Positions 14,901 to 29,900 are shown, counted from the stretch's first letter. The stretch is DNA of 64,000 nt from Lycorma delicatula (GCF_047948215.1 NC_134455.1:222498526-222562525), one strand, 5' to 3'. The notes: generated by a model from the sequence alone, not told the origin. Numbers and translations are program-made.

Positions 14901-17900
14901 TAAAACTGCACTAATCATGCTAAAAACTAGTCACTCACTTTTTAAGAAGTATGAAATGAATTAAAAAAGAATTCATTAGATACTTCTGAAAAACAAACAA
15001 TTTTTGGGGGGAATTGAAAATAGTAGTAAAGAACTTTAAAAAATAATAAAAAAAGGTTTCCTTGTTTCAGGCCTAACAGTAGGTTTCATTTCAAAACTTA
15101 CTATTGAGGGATATTTTCTTCCTAACATATCTAACTATATTATTACATTGTTGAAATCAATTTCTTACAAGTATGTTTCAGTAGCATTTACCTAAGTAAT
15201 GATAAAAAAAATTTCAAAAATGGATTTTCCTGTTCATAGGTACGAAGTCCAGTCACAGCACCAGTTGGAGTTTGGAGACTTACTGTCGAAACTAGTGTAA
15301 TTACTTTTAATAATGCCGCAAAGCAAATTTATGAATATCCTGAATTTATCTACATATTATTTAATCCATGGTTAAAAGGTAATTTTCATCACTACCATAA
15401 ACTTTACACTCTTTCATGTGTATTAAATTATTCAATGAATAAATGTGTATCTATTGATAATGTAATAACATAAATAAGGAAATAATCCTACTTATTTTAC
15501 TTTAAAGTAGAAAATTATACTTTTCACCAACACAATGAGTAGTCTGTTGCAACAACATAACAACTATTCCCTTGAGTCCCCAAATAATTGCCAAATAATA
15601 ATGCCTTCACGGTATTATAGGACAAAGTCAAAAACATTTTCTTACTTATGAATTCTCAACTTTTGTGAATAATAAACATGTTTAACAGCAGGTAGTTTTC
15701 ACATGAATTTGATTTTTTTAAAAACTGGTGTATTTTTTCCACCAATCTAGTAGATTATGCCAACCCATTAAAAAATTCTACCAATATATTATTATGACCT
15801 ATCTAAACGTATTAAATAATGGATAAACAAAAATATCTTTCTTTTGAAAATTAAAACCAACAAAACAAGCACTCAATCTAAAAATTAATGCTTTGTATCT
15901 TTATTTGATTTTAACTATTACTGTTTTTTATGTTTTTATTTTTCTTAAAAAATAGGTTTATTTTAGTTTGTTTTTAGCTTATTTTTATCTGCATTATGGG
16001 CAAAAATCAGCCAATATGAAAAAAGTAATTTGCATGAAATGAAAAAAAAGGAAGCAGCATTTTTATTAAAGTAAGAATGGAATGCACAGCAATTATTTAA
16101 AGTCCATCATTGTGCTTAACTAACTCTTCCTGAAATTCAACAATATGAATTATATTTCTACTGAATTTTGACAAAAATAAAAAAAGGATTGCTGAGAAAC
16201 AATGTATTGCAACTTCTGCTGTGCATAAACCAAGAGTCTCAGGAATGTTGGAGTACATATTAATGTTTACATACCCCCCAGCATTCTACAACAGCATTTT
16301 ACCTAAATTTTCCAACTAACTTTCTTGAATTTTCATGTAAAAATAGTTGAATATCAGAATGTCAGGAGGCTGTGTATGATCAGGCTATCACAATCCAATA
16401 ATAAATGACATAATAATAAAAAAGAATTAAAAATATCTTCATATATTGTCTAAAAAATTACAGCCAATAATGAATTTTTGTGAAGGAGCATTGTCAACAT
16501 TCCTTTTCTTAGTTTTCATATTCAGTAGAAATATAATTTGTATTGCTGAATTTTAGGGAGAGTTAGCTGAACACAGCAATAAACTACAAAATTGCTCTAC
16601 ATTCCATTCTTACTCTAATCAAAATACTGCCCTCTTTTTAGCATTTAATGCAAATATATTTTTTTCATGCTGGCTGCATCTTTGTAGGCCTACCCATAAT
16701 GCAAATCAAAATATGCTAAAAATTGAAAGTAAAATAAAGATATTTTGATTTTTTATTAAAAAGTCTTCCACTAGCAATGTGGAAAAACTTACATTAGCAT
16801 CCCCAGATGAACTTTCCCACAAAATAGAAAAAGTATCATCAAAATTGATCCAGTTAGTGAAAAGTTAGATTTGAACATAATGAAAAAAAGTAAAATGAGA
16901 ACCTTCTTTTTAAAGTTAAATGAAAATATGTAATCACAGCTAACCATATAATATATCGTTATTAAATAACCATATATTTATATGGTTATTAAATAACCAT
17001 ATATTTCTCCTTCATAAACAAAAAATAATCCACACAGAGAAGATCTGTAAAAGAATAAAGACAACTGAATTTTAGAATTTTGACCAGTGTAAAAACTGAA
17101 TTTCAAATGGAGACACTAACTTATTTTAAAGTTCCTAAACATGTTTTTTAACAAGAGAGAAGCATATAGATAGTTGTTAGATTTAATGGTATCTAAAACT
17201 TAAATCACCAGATTAAGTTCACTCAAACTTTGTGTATATAATCAAAGACTCCATACTAATTAAGAATTTTTTTTTTATTTTGATCCCAGTCCAAATATTC
17301 AGGTTCACAGTCAGAAGGAAATTTTTTGTTTCATTTTTTTCAGTTTGTGTCAGTAAATTTACAATTTTGTTATTAGCTGAAATAACTAGGAAGGATAGTA
17401 TGTTTTAATTTTAAGTCATAAGTAAGTTTTATAAAAAACTTATATACAGCTGTGGGATACAGAATCAAAAAATCTATGATATATTTAAAATTGTTGGTAT
17501 TGAAAAAGTCAAACAAGATTGATTTTTACTGTTACCTAATTTGCATTCACAAGTCTTAAAGGAATAAATAAAAAAAAATACTTTTTTTAAAGTTTTTAAT
17601 TTGTAAAGATATTTTTTATTTGTCTTATTTTGTGTTGTAAACCATGAGTAAGAGGTATGAATAAGAATGAGCAAAAATAAACTTTCTTCATTTCTTAATA
17701 ATGTAATTAATTTTTTTCATGTAGAGTTTGTCTTCTTTTTTGATAGGCAACAAAATAATCAGAGATTAAATATGGTACACTTAAATTGCAATAAGGTTCA
17801 AAGCAATTTCACTTTCAAACTAAGACAAAAAGAGAATCAAAAATTTAATTTTATAGTCATTTATAAGTTACTAAGTTACCATTAAGTTTTAATATACTGT

Positions 17901-20900
17901 AAAAAATATAGCTTAATTCAATGCTTTATTTTTAAAAAAAGTTTACTAAATGTTATTTTTATGTCTATGTCGTTTTTATACTACTGGATTGAACAATAAT
18001 CTAAATAGAGTACTGAAATCTGTCCAAAATCACCTCAACATTAGCAAAGCAAATTATGTATTTTTATTTTATCTTCTTTTTAATATCTTTTCAAATGTTA
18101 CAGAGGATCTAGTTTATATGCCGAAGGAACAGTTATTGGATGAATATGTACTGAATGATGTTGGTAAAATTTGGGTTGGCCCAATGGGAACTACAAGAGG
18201 TAGAGAATGGGTGTTTGGACAATTTGATGCAATTGTCCTTCCAGCTGTGATGCTATTACTTGAACGCACAGGTTTGCAAGCAAGTGCTAAAGGAGATCCA
18301 ATAATGTTGACAAGAGCAATATCAAAACTTGTAAGCAATAAACATTTTAACTAACTTTGAAATAAAATTAGAAATATATATATATATATAATAATCTGAG
18401 AATAACTCAGAATTACAAACCAAACCATTCTAATATTCTCTGGAATACTTTACAGTTTTTGAGGCTACAGTTTTACTTAGCATCTTGTATGCAAAATTTA
18501 GGCAATATAAACATTTAAAAAAAATTTATTTCCAAACAATAACTATCTTTACAGTTTTTAGCACAACCTAGCCAAGAAGTTAGTACCATTTATTAACTAC
18601 TTTTTAAAAAGGAATTCTACCCTGATCCTTTAAGCTATTGACACACCTACCAGCTAGTACTTGGCGTGGTAAAGTATCCAAAAGGAAGTAACTCATGTTT
18701 GTATGTTATTAAATAATATGTTATATTACAAAATATATCATAATTTTCAAATTATTAAATAAACTTCTGCATTTTATATACATAAGACAGGAGTAAGAAT
18801 GTCTTTAAAAAATACATAAAGTTGAAAAAAGCACTTAGAAAAATTAATAATTAAACTGCTGGAGAATTAACCATAAGTTAATAATTATATTTTAAAAAAC
18901 CTACTGTAATTAAATTTACTACATAATTAAGAATATGCTAAATTAATACAAAATTTGTGCTGCCATTAAAGGAATTAAAGGTAGATTATGGTTATTGAAA
19001 TTAACTTCACCGAAAATTAGCCAAATTTTATTATAAACCATGCATTATTTTTTTATAATTCTAATTTTATTTTTTTAACAAATTGGATAAATTATTTAAT
19101 TTTTTTTTTTTACTTTTAGTTAATTATTAAATGATTTTCCAATAGTTTAATTTACAAAATTTGTCTTTTAAATGAGAGTAATTCTATAACCCACTTTTAT
19201 TTATTTGTATGTATTCCAATTATACAATTATAAAGGAATGTATGTATTCCTTTCTATACAAACCCCATTTTCACTTACACACAGATATAGTCCTAATGCT
19301 TGTCCCTTTCTATACAAACCCCATTCTCACTTACACACAGATATAGTCTTGTTTTCCGTTGGCCAAAGGCGCTGAGCAAATCAGTTTCTTTCAGTTATTT
19401 TAGCAAATCTACTATTGTCTTCTATATTGCATAAACTACTAAAAATGTGATCGTTTAAGCACAGATTTCACTTTAGGGAAAATAAAAAGCCATCTAGTTC
19501 CAAATCTAGCAAATGTAGGAGATGAGAATGTATCAGTATAGTAATATGTTTGTCAGTCAAAAATTGCTTCACAGAGAGTACTACATAAGCATGGGCATTA
19601 TCCTAAAGAAGAATGAAACAATTTTTCCATAGTTCTGGTCATATTTTTCTTTTTTCTCCCAACTTTGTTAAAACTTCCTTATAATAATTATGGTTCATTG
19701 TTGTGCCTTCTTGAACCCATTCTTCCAAGATTATGCTCTTGACATCATAAATACAATGTGCATGGCTTTCAATTTGGATTTACTTTGGCAAGTTTTTTCA
19801 TTCTTATCAATTCATGACTGTCACTTCATCTCAGAACCACACTGGAAGATCCAGGTTACATTGATAGTAATAATTTTTTGACCATCAGTTTGCTGCAGGT
19901 TGTCAGAGAAAATTTCCTTCCAGCATTTGTTTTGCTCTGGTTTAGAATACTTGGGATCATCCTGCCACAATTTCTTTTTCATTTTGAGATTCATAATCAA
20001 ATCTTTTACAGTGTCTTTCTCAATGTTCATGGTTTTAACTATCAGACACTGAATTCGCAGTCATGTCAAACAACCTCATTAATTTTTTTGCATTTTGTTT
20101 GGTCTTTGAACTGGAAGGTTGTCCTGGGTATTCATATTCATCATCTTTCATGTTCTGACATCTTTCACTAAATCTTTTGTGCCTCTCAAACACACAGCTA
20201 TGAGACATTCAGTCTTCCTCATAAGCCTCAATAATCAATTTAAAAAACTTTTGATCAGTTTTATTAATAATTTCAAATTGATATGTTGCTTAGCTTTTAA
20301 ATTCAGCATTATTCCAGCACAAAACAGAAAACACAAACATACTAAATGACGATTCACTACCAAGCCCCACTCACAAAAATTCTATAGCAACATTTTTAGA
20401 AATTTCTGTCAGGGGTAAAATCACATTTAAGAACGTTTAAAAAAAATAAAAATCTGTTACTGAATACACATTTTGATCATTAAAAATTATTACTAAGTGC
20501 AAGAAAATTAATAAAATTAAAAATAGAAAAAGAAACATTAAAATATTTATTTATAAAATCATCAGCATGACATAAAAATTGAAGCAGTTATAAAATTACC
20601 TGTATTTTTAAAACAAAACAAAAACTCTGTAAATTAAAGAATAACACAAACTCTTCTGAACAGTCCAAGTTCAGAACAATAAATTAGCTTACAAGTGTAG
20701 TCTGTATCAACAGTTCCAAACTTAAATTTCTTGTGACTCATCTTCAACAATAGATTATCTTCGTAATAGTGGCAATAGTTCATTTTGTTTGCCTCTAAAT
20801 ATATTGGTGCTGGTGACTGGGAATAATGGCATATATATATGAGGATAGGATAGGAAAGGAAATGAGATGGGCTTCTGCTGCCTGCAGAATTCACACCCCC

Positions 20901-23900
20901 AGGCAACATGTGTGTATTTTGCTCCACTTTGGTACTGCAACAGAATATTCCTTAACTACATATAAAATACCCTTTCAACCTATGCGAAAACTACACTTAT
21001 AAAACTTAGATTTACTGTAACTTGTTTTAAATTTCATTAAATAACATAAGGCTAGATTAGATAGTTCATGATATTCCAATAACTTTTTTTACAAAAGTTA
21101 ATTAAAATTTTTACATCACACCAAATTTCTCTTCATAATTCAAAGTTTGGGAATTGCTATCTATTCCATCTAAACTACCTTCACGCTATCTCTTCATGTG
21201 AACTGATGATGCTCCAACCTTAGCATCAGTCAATAATCATTCTCATCAGGTCACATAATGGTCAAACCTCTGTTTAAAGTCACCTTACACCAAATAGGAT
21301 GAGATAGAGATTATCTGCTATAGCTGTAAAAAAAAATGCACTCTTTTTAACATTATAGAAATAGCTCTCTTATTTTAAGAAAACTCATACAAAATAGTTT
21401 ATTTAATGTTCTAATGACAGAAATTCATAATTTTTTGTTTAAATTGTCAATTCTAAAGCTTTTTTAGACAATGACTCTACATCATTATTAAACAATGAAG
21501 TTTTCTGACATTGTTAATGAAGTACGTTTCCAATTCTGCAAGGTTATCACTTATTTCTGTGTTCTTCCATCATTTAATTTAATTTTTTTAATTTAGACTA
21601 TACAACACAGCATTTTTAAAAACCAAGCTTCTGTTTTCCTTGGACTTCCCAGTAACTTTCTCTAAGCTTCTATTTATTACCAAAAATAATGTCGCTCCAC
21701 AAAAGTTGAATTCTCTTAATTGGTTTATTTATTTGGTGGGTTTATTTCTTCTTCTTTTTTTTTTTGACTTTTTTATTTCTAGGATGGGTCTCTCCTGTTT
21801 TTACTTCTTTTGTGGCCATGTTTTCTCCTGCATACTCTTCTATGCTCGTAATAGTTTAATACTATTACGAGTCTTATCATATCAATGATGACTATTGAAA
21901 TACCCATCTTTGTTACATTTCTAACCTTACTATTTCTTGTTAGGCTTCAGTTAGTCCCCTAACATCCATGAGTATTGCTTTCAACCTTTTATTTCTGTTT
22001 GTTTTAATTTCTGTTAATTAGGGAGGTAGCACACCTCCCTATCATATATGAGGGTTATTTTTTCTTCAAGGTCCGATCGGTCGCAAAATAAAAACCTATG
22101 CAAAAATTGGATGAACCTTTGCGCAGCGTCTCTAGTATGGCCTTCAATCACGCCGCGCCGTCTCTAGTATGACCTTCAATCACGCCGCGTCACTTCATTT
22201 AGTTCTGAACACACAGCTAGCACATAAAAATGTCTACAACAATAGCATCTCCCACCAAGTGTGAAGTGCATGCAGTAATTCAATTTCTTCAGGATGAGGG
22301 TGTAATGCAGCTATAAATCCATTGATTAATAAGTAATGTGTATGGTGAAACTTCAATGAGTGACAGCAAAGTGCAACAATGGTGCAGGAACTTTAAAGCA
22401 GGATGTACAGATGTTCATGATGCAGATGGTCAGGGAAGGAAGCAAGTGTCAACCAATGATTTAGTTGAGCGAGTGGATGAGGCAATTCAAGAAAATCGTC
22501 GGTGCTCAATTTCTGTATTGAGTGATTTGTTTCCTGAAATTTCAAGGTCAGCTCTCTACACCATTGTGAGTGAGAGGCTTCAGTACTGTAAACTGTGTGC
22601 GAGATGGGTTCCCAAGATGCTGTCCGACCATCACAAAACAATGAGAATGGATGCCTCCCTAACGTTTCTCCAGCGCTACCACAATGAAGGAGAAGATTTT
22701 TTGAACAAAATTGTCACAGGGGATGAGACATGGGTCCATTTTGAAACTGAAGAAATAAAAGAACAATCCAAACAGTGGATGCATTCTCATTCTCCCAGTA
22801 AACCAAAGAAGTTCAAGCTAACCTTCTCCAACAGAAAGTGTATGGCTACTGTGTTCTGGGACCTGAATGGAGTTCTCTTGGTGGAATTCATGGAACATGG
22901 CACGACCATCACTACAGCCTCATACTGCATGACTCTTCAATGTCTATGAAGGGCAATTCAGAATAAGCAGAGAGGAATGTTGTCATCAGGCATTTTCTTT
23001 CTCCATGACAATGCTCGGCCGCACACTGCAGCTGTAACAAAGAAGCTCCTGCAGCATTTTCGTTGGGAAGTGTTTGATCACCCACCATACACCCTGGAAT
23101 TGGCTCCAACCAATTTTCACCTCTTTGCTCACATGAAACGCTGGCTAGGAGGACAACATTTTGGCACAGACATCGAGCTGCAGACCAGCGTAGAAACATG
23201 GCTGAAAACACAGGCGACTACATTCTATGATGAGGGTATTGGAAAGTTGGTACCATGCTACAACAAATGTCTAAATTGGAGTGGCAATTATGTAGAGAAA
23301 TAGTGTAACTATGTAAGTACTTGTTAAAAATTTGTGGTTTTAATTTCGTGACCGATCGGACCTTGAAAAAAAAATAACCCTTGTAATACACTACTTTCTG
23401 CAATGGCTTTATATATACTGTCTTCATTTTCTTATCACTAATAACATGAATGAAGACTATAAAGGCACACAGAACTGAGCATAGCTGTCTAGTTGTCACG
23501 TAGGCCTTCCTAATCACCTTTTTTATGTCTTCTCAACTGCCTTCTTTATTTGAGATTACTATTCCTAAGTATGTGTAGTTCTGACAGCACTTAACCTCAG
23601 ACCTATTCTCTATAATCACATCCAAATCTGTTTCACTAGCAATTGAATATTCCACTTTTTTAAATCTTATTTGCAGTCACCAATTCCTATACAGATCATT
23701 TAACTTTATCACCATGTATTATGAACCATCCTTGTCTTCAACAAGAATTACTTGATCATCAGTAAAGTATAAATATCATGTCATCAAGCACTTTTACACC
23801 CATGTTACTACATTTTCATCTTCACTTTTCAGCACCTCATGTAAATCAATTTTAAACATGGTTAGAGCTATATAGCAATCACATTTTAATACTTTAATCA

Positions 23901-26900
23901 GATTACAATGACATTCAAATCTTTATGCAACTAGTATACCCAGTATGTAACCTTTACACAGTTTTTACATAAAATTTACTAATACCGTATCTTTTTGAAG
24001 CTTGCCTTACAGATACACTGTTATAGGTCTTGTGTAAATATACACCAAATAGGATTCTTGGTCATGAGTTCACCTTTCATCTATTACCTAATGAATAATA
24101 CAGATGTCATCAACATGTGAATACCCAATCCCAAAGCCTCCTGATACTTCCAAATCACTTATCTCGCATTCAACCTTAAGTGAAAATTTTGCTGTAAAGT
24201 CTACCTATTGAACTTCATACTTAATGATAATTAGAGTGCTCATCCTTGTTTCCTTTTTTATGTATAAAACACTACTAAACCCCTTTTTGAAATCTACTGT
24301 TACCTCATTATTTCTCAAGATGCACAAATTTAACAGTTATGCCAGTTGTACAAAATTGCCATCTGAAGTTGTTTTTATAACTTCACATTTACCCCACCAG
24401 TGCCTGAAGCTTTCTACTTCATAAGAGTTTTTTTTTTTTTTTAAATTTCACTCAACATTACATTCTCCACATTTTTTTTTCAATCACAGGCAATTTGTTT
24501 GTCTTCTACCTGATATTTCTTCTCTTAAAACAATTTCAGTTTACACTTTGGATGCATGGAAATTTCAAAGCTTATTTACTCTGTTTTCTTCAATTTTTTA
24601 TTAGATTTTTTAAAACGTTTCAGGCCTCTCATGATTTAGTTCAGCCAATAAATGAATTCATTTCATATAAAATGCCTTTATATTTGCATTCCCATGTTTC
24701 ATTTTTAACATTATCACCTATTTCCTAATTTCTCAATTATTTGTATTATATTATATATGTATATTTCTATAATTCTTTATATGTAATAATTCTTTTATAT
24801 CTAATGACAATGGTTGTTTAGTAATTGAAGTACACATTTAGTTATATGTTTTTACTATTGCTGTTTATTCTTGTGCATTATTATGCAATTATATTTCAAC
24901 AATCACCTTGAACAGCTCTTTGTATTTATAACTGAACTCAAACCAACTTTAGGAAACTATTCTTTACCTGATTTCCTCACTCACAATGCAGAACACCTAT
25001 GAAGCAATGAATTCTTCATTGAATAACATGTTGAAAAATGAAGGCTTTTAATAATAATTTTAATAAAAGATGCATCCTCCATCTCAAAAAATACAGCAGC
25101 TAATATATATTCAATCAATAATGATATATTATTTTGGTTATATGACAGTGAGAGAGAGCCTTTACTGAGCGTACCTTTTGCCTGTTATTACATATGAGAG
25201 ATAAAAACTCAGGTTTAGTTTACTGCACAATTTCACTTGTAGATTTTCTTAAATCTATTTTACATATTATAACAAGATTTTTATTTTGTGACTTAAAAGT
25301 TCAGTTCACTGAAATGCAGATGTCTTTTAATTAATTTTTAAGTTATTCTAACAGTACAGTTTTATTCATTTTTTAAGTCATTATAACACAAACATCTATT
25401 TCATTCATAAATTGTGGTTTAATAAGCAGTTTTCTCCAAAATAATTTTTTCTGGGAAAACTAACAGTCTGTTTTTCATACCATTTTCCTAATATTTTTTC
25501 TCTATGTAAACAAGTATTATTAATTCAGATACTTTTTTTATTGATCGCATCCTTCCTTTTCCATTTGATTTTCCACCATTTATTAATAACAGGATCGTTA
25601 GATAAGGAATGGTACCTACACAAGCAGTAATATTAGAAGAATTGAAAAGTTAATGCACAGTTAACCAATATCTTACAAAACGTTATCTAAAATACTTATC
25701 AAACACTTGAAATTAACAATTAAGGATCTCTTTGGCAGATTGGTAGTATCTTGGTCTTTCATCTGGAGATCCTGGATTCAAATCAGTCAGGCATGTAATT
25801 TTTCATACACCACAAAATTCAATTTCTACATTCGCACAGATAAGCCTTAGGCTTATGTGTGAAATTAATTTATCAGTCAAAAAATACAACAGTACAATAG
25901 CTTTGTTAAATCTTATATATATATATATAAAAATGTATGTTTGTCCGATATGCATTCCTATACCATTCATCCAATTGCAATGAAACTTTAGTGAGCTGTT
26001 GTGCACACGCCTGCAAAGGTTTTCGAATTAGTTTGGAATTAGCTAGGTGGCGCTGGAAAAATTGCATTTATGGTCCGATTTGGCTCATTTCAGAATATAC
26101 ATTAGTTATGTAAAAAGAAATATTTTTGCAAAAACTATACCTTCTGGGTGGCATCGGTGTAGAGATATTTACAAAACAAACAAATATATTAACAGACTTT
26201 CATCTTCAACATATATATGTCCATATGTATGTTCATATGTATGTCCACTATAGACTAAAAAAATACTGGACCAATTTATGCGCAGGGAAATAGGGGGAAA
26301 AGGAAAGTGGCATCAGATGATCGTGGTAGCCAATTAATTGGTCCACCACATCCAACCCAGTTTAAGAAATTAGCATTCAAATGATTTCTAGCTACTAAAG
26401 AAAACTCAGCAATGCACCATTGTGCTAGAAAATCATTTGCAATCTAGTTTGTAAAGGTACATCCTCCAAAAGAGTGGCCAAATTATTTTTCAAGAAATGA
26501 ACGCATGCATCTCCCATTAGGTTTTCATTGAAAACAAATGGTCTCAGAATTTTGTCATAAATAATGCCACACAAAACATTAATGTGAAATATATGTTGGA
26601 AACTAGTAACATGTGGATTGTTACATGTGGATTAGTAACATGTGGATTGTCTTCGCTCCATAAATGACTATTTTCAGAATTGAAGACTCAGTTTCTCATA
26701 AAAGTGGCTTCATCAGTAAATAAAACTGAATTTACCTTGTCATCATTGTCTAGAAGCCATTGATAGAAGTTTAACTGCTGGGGGGTAATCTGCTGGCTGC
26801 AAATTTTTAACCTTCTGCAGGCGGAAAAGATAAAGATTTTCTTTCCATAGGATGTAACCACACTTTTTTTGACAAACCAGTGCAACATGAAATTCACCTT

Positions 26901-29900
26901 GTACTAATGCCTGGACTAAGCTGAATCACACAATGTTCATCATTAACACGATAATTTATTTGGCGTTCAATATAAAATGAACACGTTGGAAACGTTTCGT
27001 TCGTAAATGCTGATACACCGAAGAAATATTTTTCATATTTGGATTCCACTTTCCAGGAAATCTTTCCTGATGTTCACGTCAAGCAGCTTCACTATTTCTG
27101 TTTCAAATCCAATAAACAAAAATTATATCGGCGTAATTCTCATTAGAAAATTGAAACTGCATTTTTACACTAGGATATGATAACACTTCACTTCCTTTAT
27201 CTGTATGATAATTTATGACAACACATTCAAAATAAGTAAATTTTATTGTTGACTACTTCTTAGAAGAAAAAAAATTAAACTTTACCACTGAGAACACTAA
27301 TCAATTCTGCTTCTAAGTATACAACAGCGCAGAAGATAAATAAATGGTTATGAAACAGTATTACCTGTACATGATGCAGATTAGAGTGAGAGGACACTCT
27401 TCTGGGCTGAGCTTTACTTAATTGTATGTCCAGCCCATGGAAGTAGAAGATATACAAGATGCCAATTAATAAAACTACAAACAGAAGCAAACCTGAAAAG
27501 TACTAATTAAAAATAATGAATACTAAGAAAGCAAGAGTGTGAAGAGTTGTACCATATTAATATTACAATGAATCAACAACGGTGGAAATCTAAGAACAAA
27601 TGACACAATTTACATTGTAGCAATGAGTTAGGCCTTGTATTCAGTAGTTTTGTCTTTTTATGAAAAGGTTTCCATTGTAGTTAAATGTATATAAACTGGC
27701 GATTTCCAGTACATTTAAGGTTATATCATGAGGAGGGATACCTAATCCAACCATTTCCTAGGGATGGCTAAAGAAGTGATTTAGAGGGCATAGTAAAAAA
27801 TTCATAAAATTACAATTTATACATTTTTAGTATAACTACATCATTTTTAATTATTACTTATTACTTAATTTTTAATTATAATTACTATTACTACAAAAAT
27901 GAAAATTCTTAAAACCAGAAAATTTTTAACTTCTGCTAACCAATATTCTGACTGACATTTCCTTTCTTTCTTTTTCCTGTTTAGCCACTGGTAATTATCG
28001 TTCAGATAATACTTCAGAGGATGAATGAGGATGATATTTATGAGTGTAAATGAAGTGTAATCTTGTACAGTCTCAGTTCGACCATTCCTGAGATGTATGG
28101 TTAATTGAAACCCAACCACCAAAGATCACCGGTATCCATGATCTAGTATTCAAATCTGTGTAAAAATAACTGACTTTACTAGGACTTGAATGCTGGAACT
28201 CTCAACTTCTAAATCAGCCAATTTGGAAGACGCAGTTACCACTAGAAACCCCAGTGAGTCTGACTTGACATTTCCTGAGATTCATACTCATTAACTTATT
28301 ATTTTCTGTTTGTAAAATCAAATCAAAGCTCAACCAAATGCATTAAAATGAATAATTTTAATTCGGTGATAATCATAATTGATTATCATCAGTCATTTAT
28401 TGGCGATATTATTATTCATAATAACCTATTGATGATCATTATACCTGAATAATAATAAAACAATGTCACTTCATATGACAACAGTTATTTGTGACAATTA
28501 GTCAGTTATTTGATTTAGGACGTTTACTTAAACATATTATTTTCAAAATTTATTTATTTATGGAATCTTTCTGCTCTGCCTTTTACTTCTTAAGAAATTG
28601 TTCACGAAGTCAATTTTGAAAATGCCTCCATTTCTTTCAGATCTTACACCTTACCTAATTTTGCAGGTTAATTCCAATGATGATGATTTAGGAGTTCTGC
28701 AAGGTAAGTGGGATGGAGAATATGAAGGTGGTACTGCTCCAGCTGCATGGACAGGATCAGTTCCAATTCTAGAAAAATATCTGGAAACTAGAAAAGAAGT
28801 TTTGTATGGTCAGTGCTGGGTATTTGCTGGAGTTGTTACTACAGGTAAGTAAACCAATAATTATTACAATTTATGACTTTCTGACATTGCCAAATGAAGT
28901 TAATAATTAAGTTAATATTATAAACTATTAAATTATAAACTAAGTTAATAATTATTACAAATAATTTATAATTTACTAAAGAAACTGTGATGTAGTAGGT
29001 TGTGACTAGCAAAAAGCATTTGACAGGCTAGGCTCCATGAAATCAAAAAAAATTGAACTTTCTAATCAGCATAGAAACTATGCTGAAGGAGAAGACTCTT
29101 TCAGGTAAAGAGTTTAATATTTCCTGTCAAATGGAAGTAGGTTGAAATACTACAGCACATTTGCTGTAGTGCTGATGCACTACAGCAAATTTTGTTTTTA
29201 TGCAGCCATGCATTTATGAAATAGAGTTCTTGTGGACAGCTTCACAGACACAAAAATGGCGATTTGCAAACCCACTACTAAAAGCAGTTTAAAGGTTTAA
29301 AACATATTCTTTTTAAATAATCTCTTTAGCAGCCACATACATAAACCAATGACAAACACACAGGCAAAGTAAAAAGTGAATTTAAAAAATAATTTTCACA
29401 ATTCAACAAATGAAAATTAATTTATTCAATCGGTAGAAGCGGGAAAAAATTAATTTTTACAATTAAACAGGAACTGAGGAAATTGTAAAAAGATACCTAC
29501 ACCAAACCAGTTAAAATTTTCATAACAGATTTTTCATTAGTTCCTAATTTTCAAATAATTATGACTATAACTTCAGTTACTTTTCATTAACACAAATCAT
29601 TTCAATTAAACACAATCTTTCTTTTTTTTTACAGTATGTAGAGCTCTGGGTATACCATCACGTGTGGTATCAAATCTTGTATCAGCTCATGATGCAAATG
29701 AATCATTAACAATTGATCGTTATTATTCATCAAAAAATGATCCATTACCCTTTGATCCTAATAACCCATTAGGTGAGGATTCTATATGGAACTATCATGT
29801 CTGGAATGATGTTTGGATGGCAAGACCTGACTTACCAACAGGATATGGAGGATGGCAAGCTATTGATGCAACTCCACAAGAGGAAAGTAAAGGTATAAAA

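Larger units (their letters stand above)
4363..15239 (+). other. Intron 2, transposon-rich
   Basis: A 10.9 kb intron. It holds a tRNA-like SINE piece (about 5030-5115), a LINE fragment (about 7225-8965), a decayed repeat-protein element (about 9880-11950) with a foreign insert, a Tc1/mariner-type remnant (about 12950-14280) and a SINE (about 14481-14615). I identify nothing in 5120-7220, 9020-9860 or 11950-12940. Confidence 0.85.
21800..24430 (-). mobile_element. Decayed RTE-like LINE, interrupted by a mariner
   Basis: Minus-strand translation right of the mariner gives RTE-type reverse-transcriptase blocks: [18 protein letters not shown] then ECSNYH (about 24215-24300), [15 protein letters not shown] (about 23720-23770, the catalytic ADD box) and [20 protein letters not shown] (about 23600-23665), followed by [14 protein letters not shown] (about 23535-23580). 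The left part (about 21800-22048) may be its C-terminal end and is weak. Many stops. The mariner at 22049-23383 sits inside. Confidence 0.7.
18331..28666 (+). other. Intron 4, transposon-rich
   Basis: A 10.3 kb intron. It holds a 56-bp tandem duplication (19249-19348), a mariner remnant (about 19350-20360), an RTE-like LINE split by a mariner (about 21800-24430), a SINE piece (25718-25800), an AT-microsatellite/Helitron-like stretch (about 25905-26260), a transposase remnant (about 26300-27180) and a full SINE (27964-28259). I identify nothing in 18340-19240, 20400-21790, 24450-25700 or 27200-27940. Confidence 0.85.

Noticed and set aside
18114..18338. Minus-strand open frame opposite exon 4
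   Set aside because: Shadow of the transglutaminase coding exon.
20634..20940. Minus-strand open frames with mixed composition
   Set aside because: No conserved motif; may be an unidentified repeat but cannot be supported as coding.
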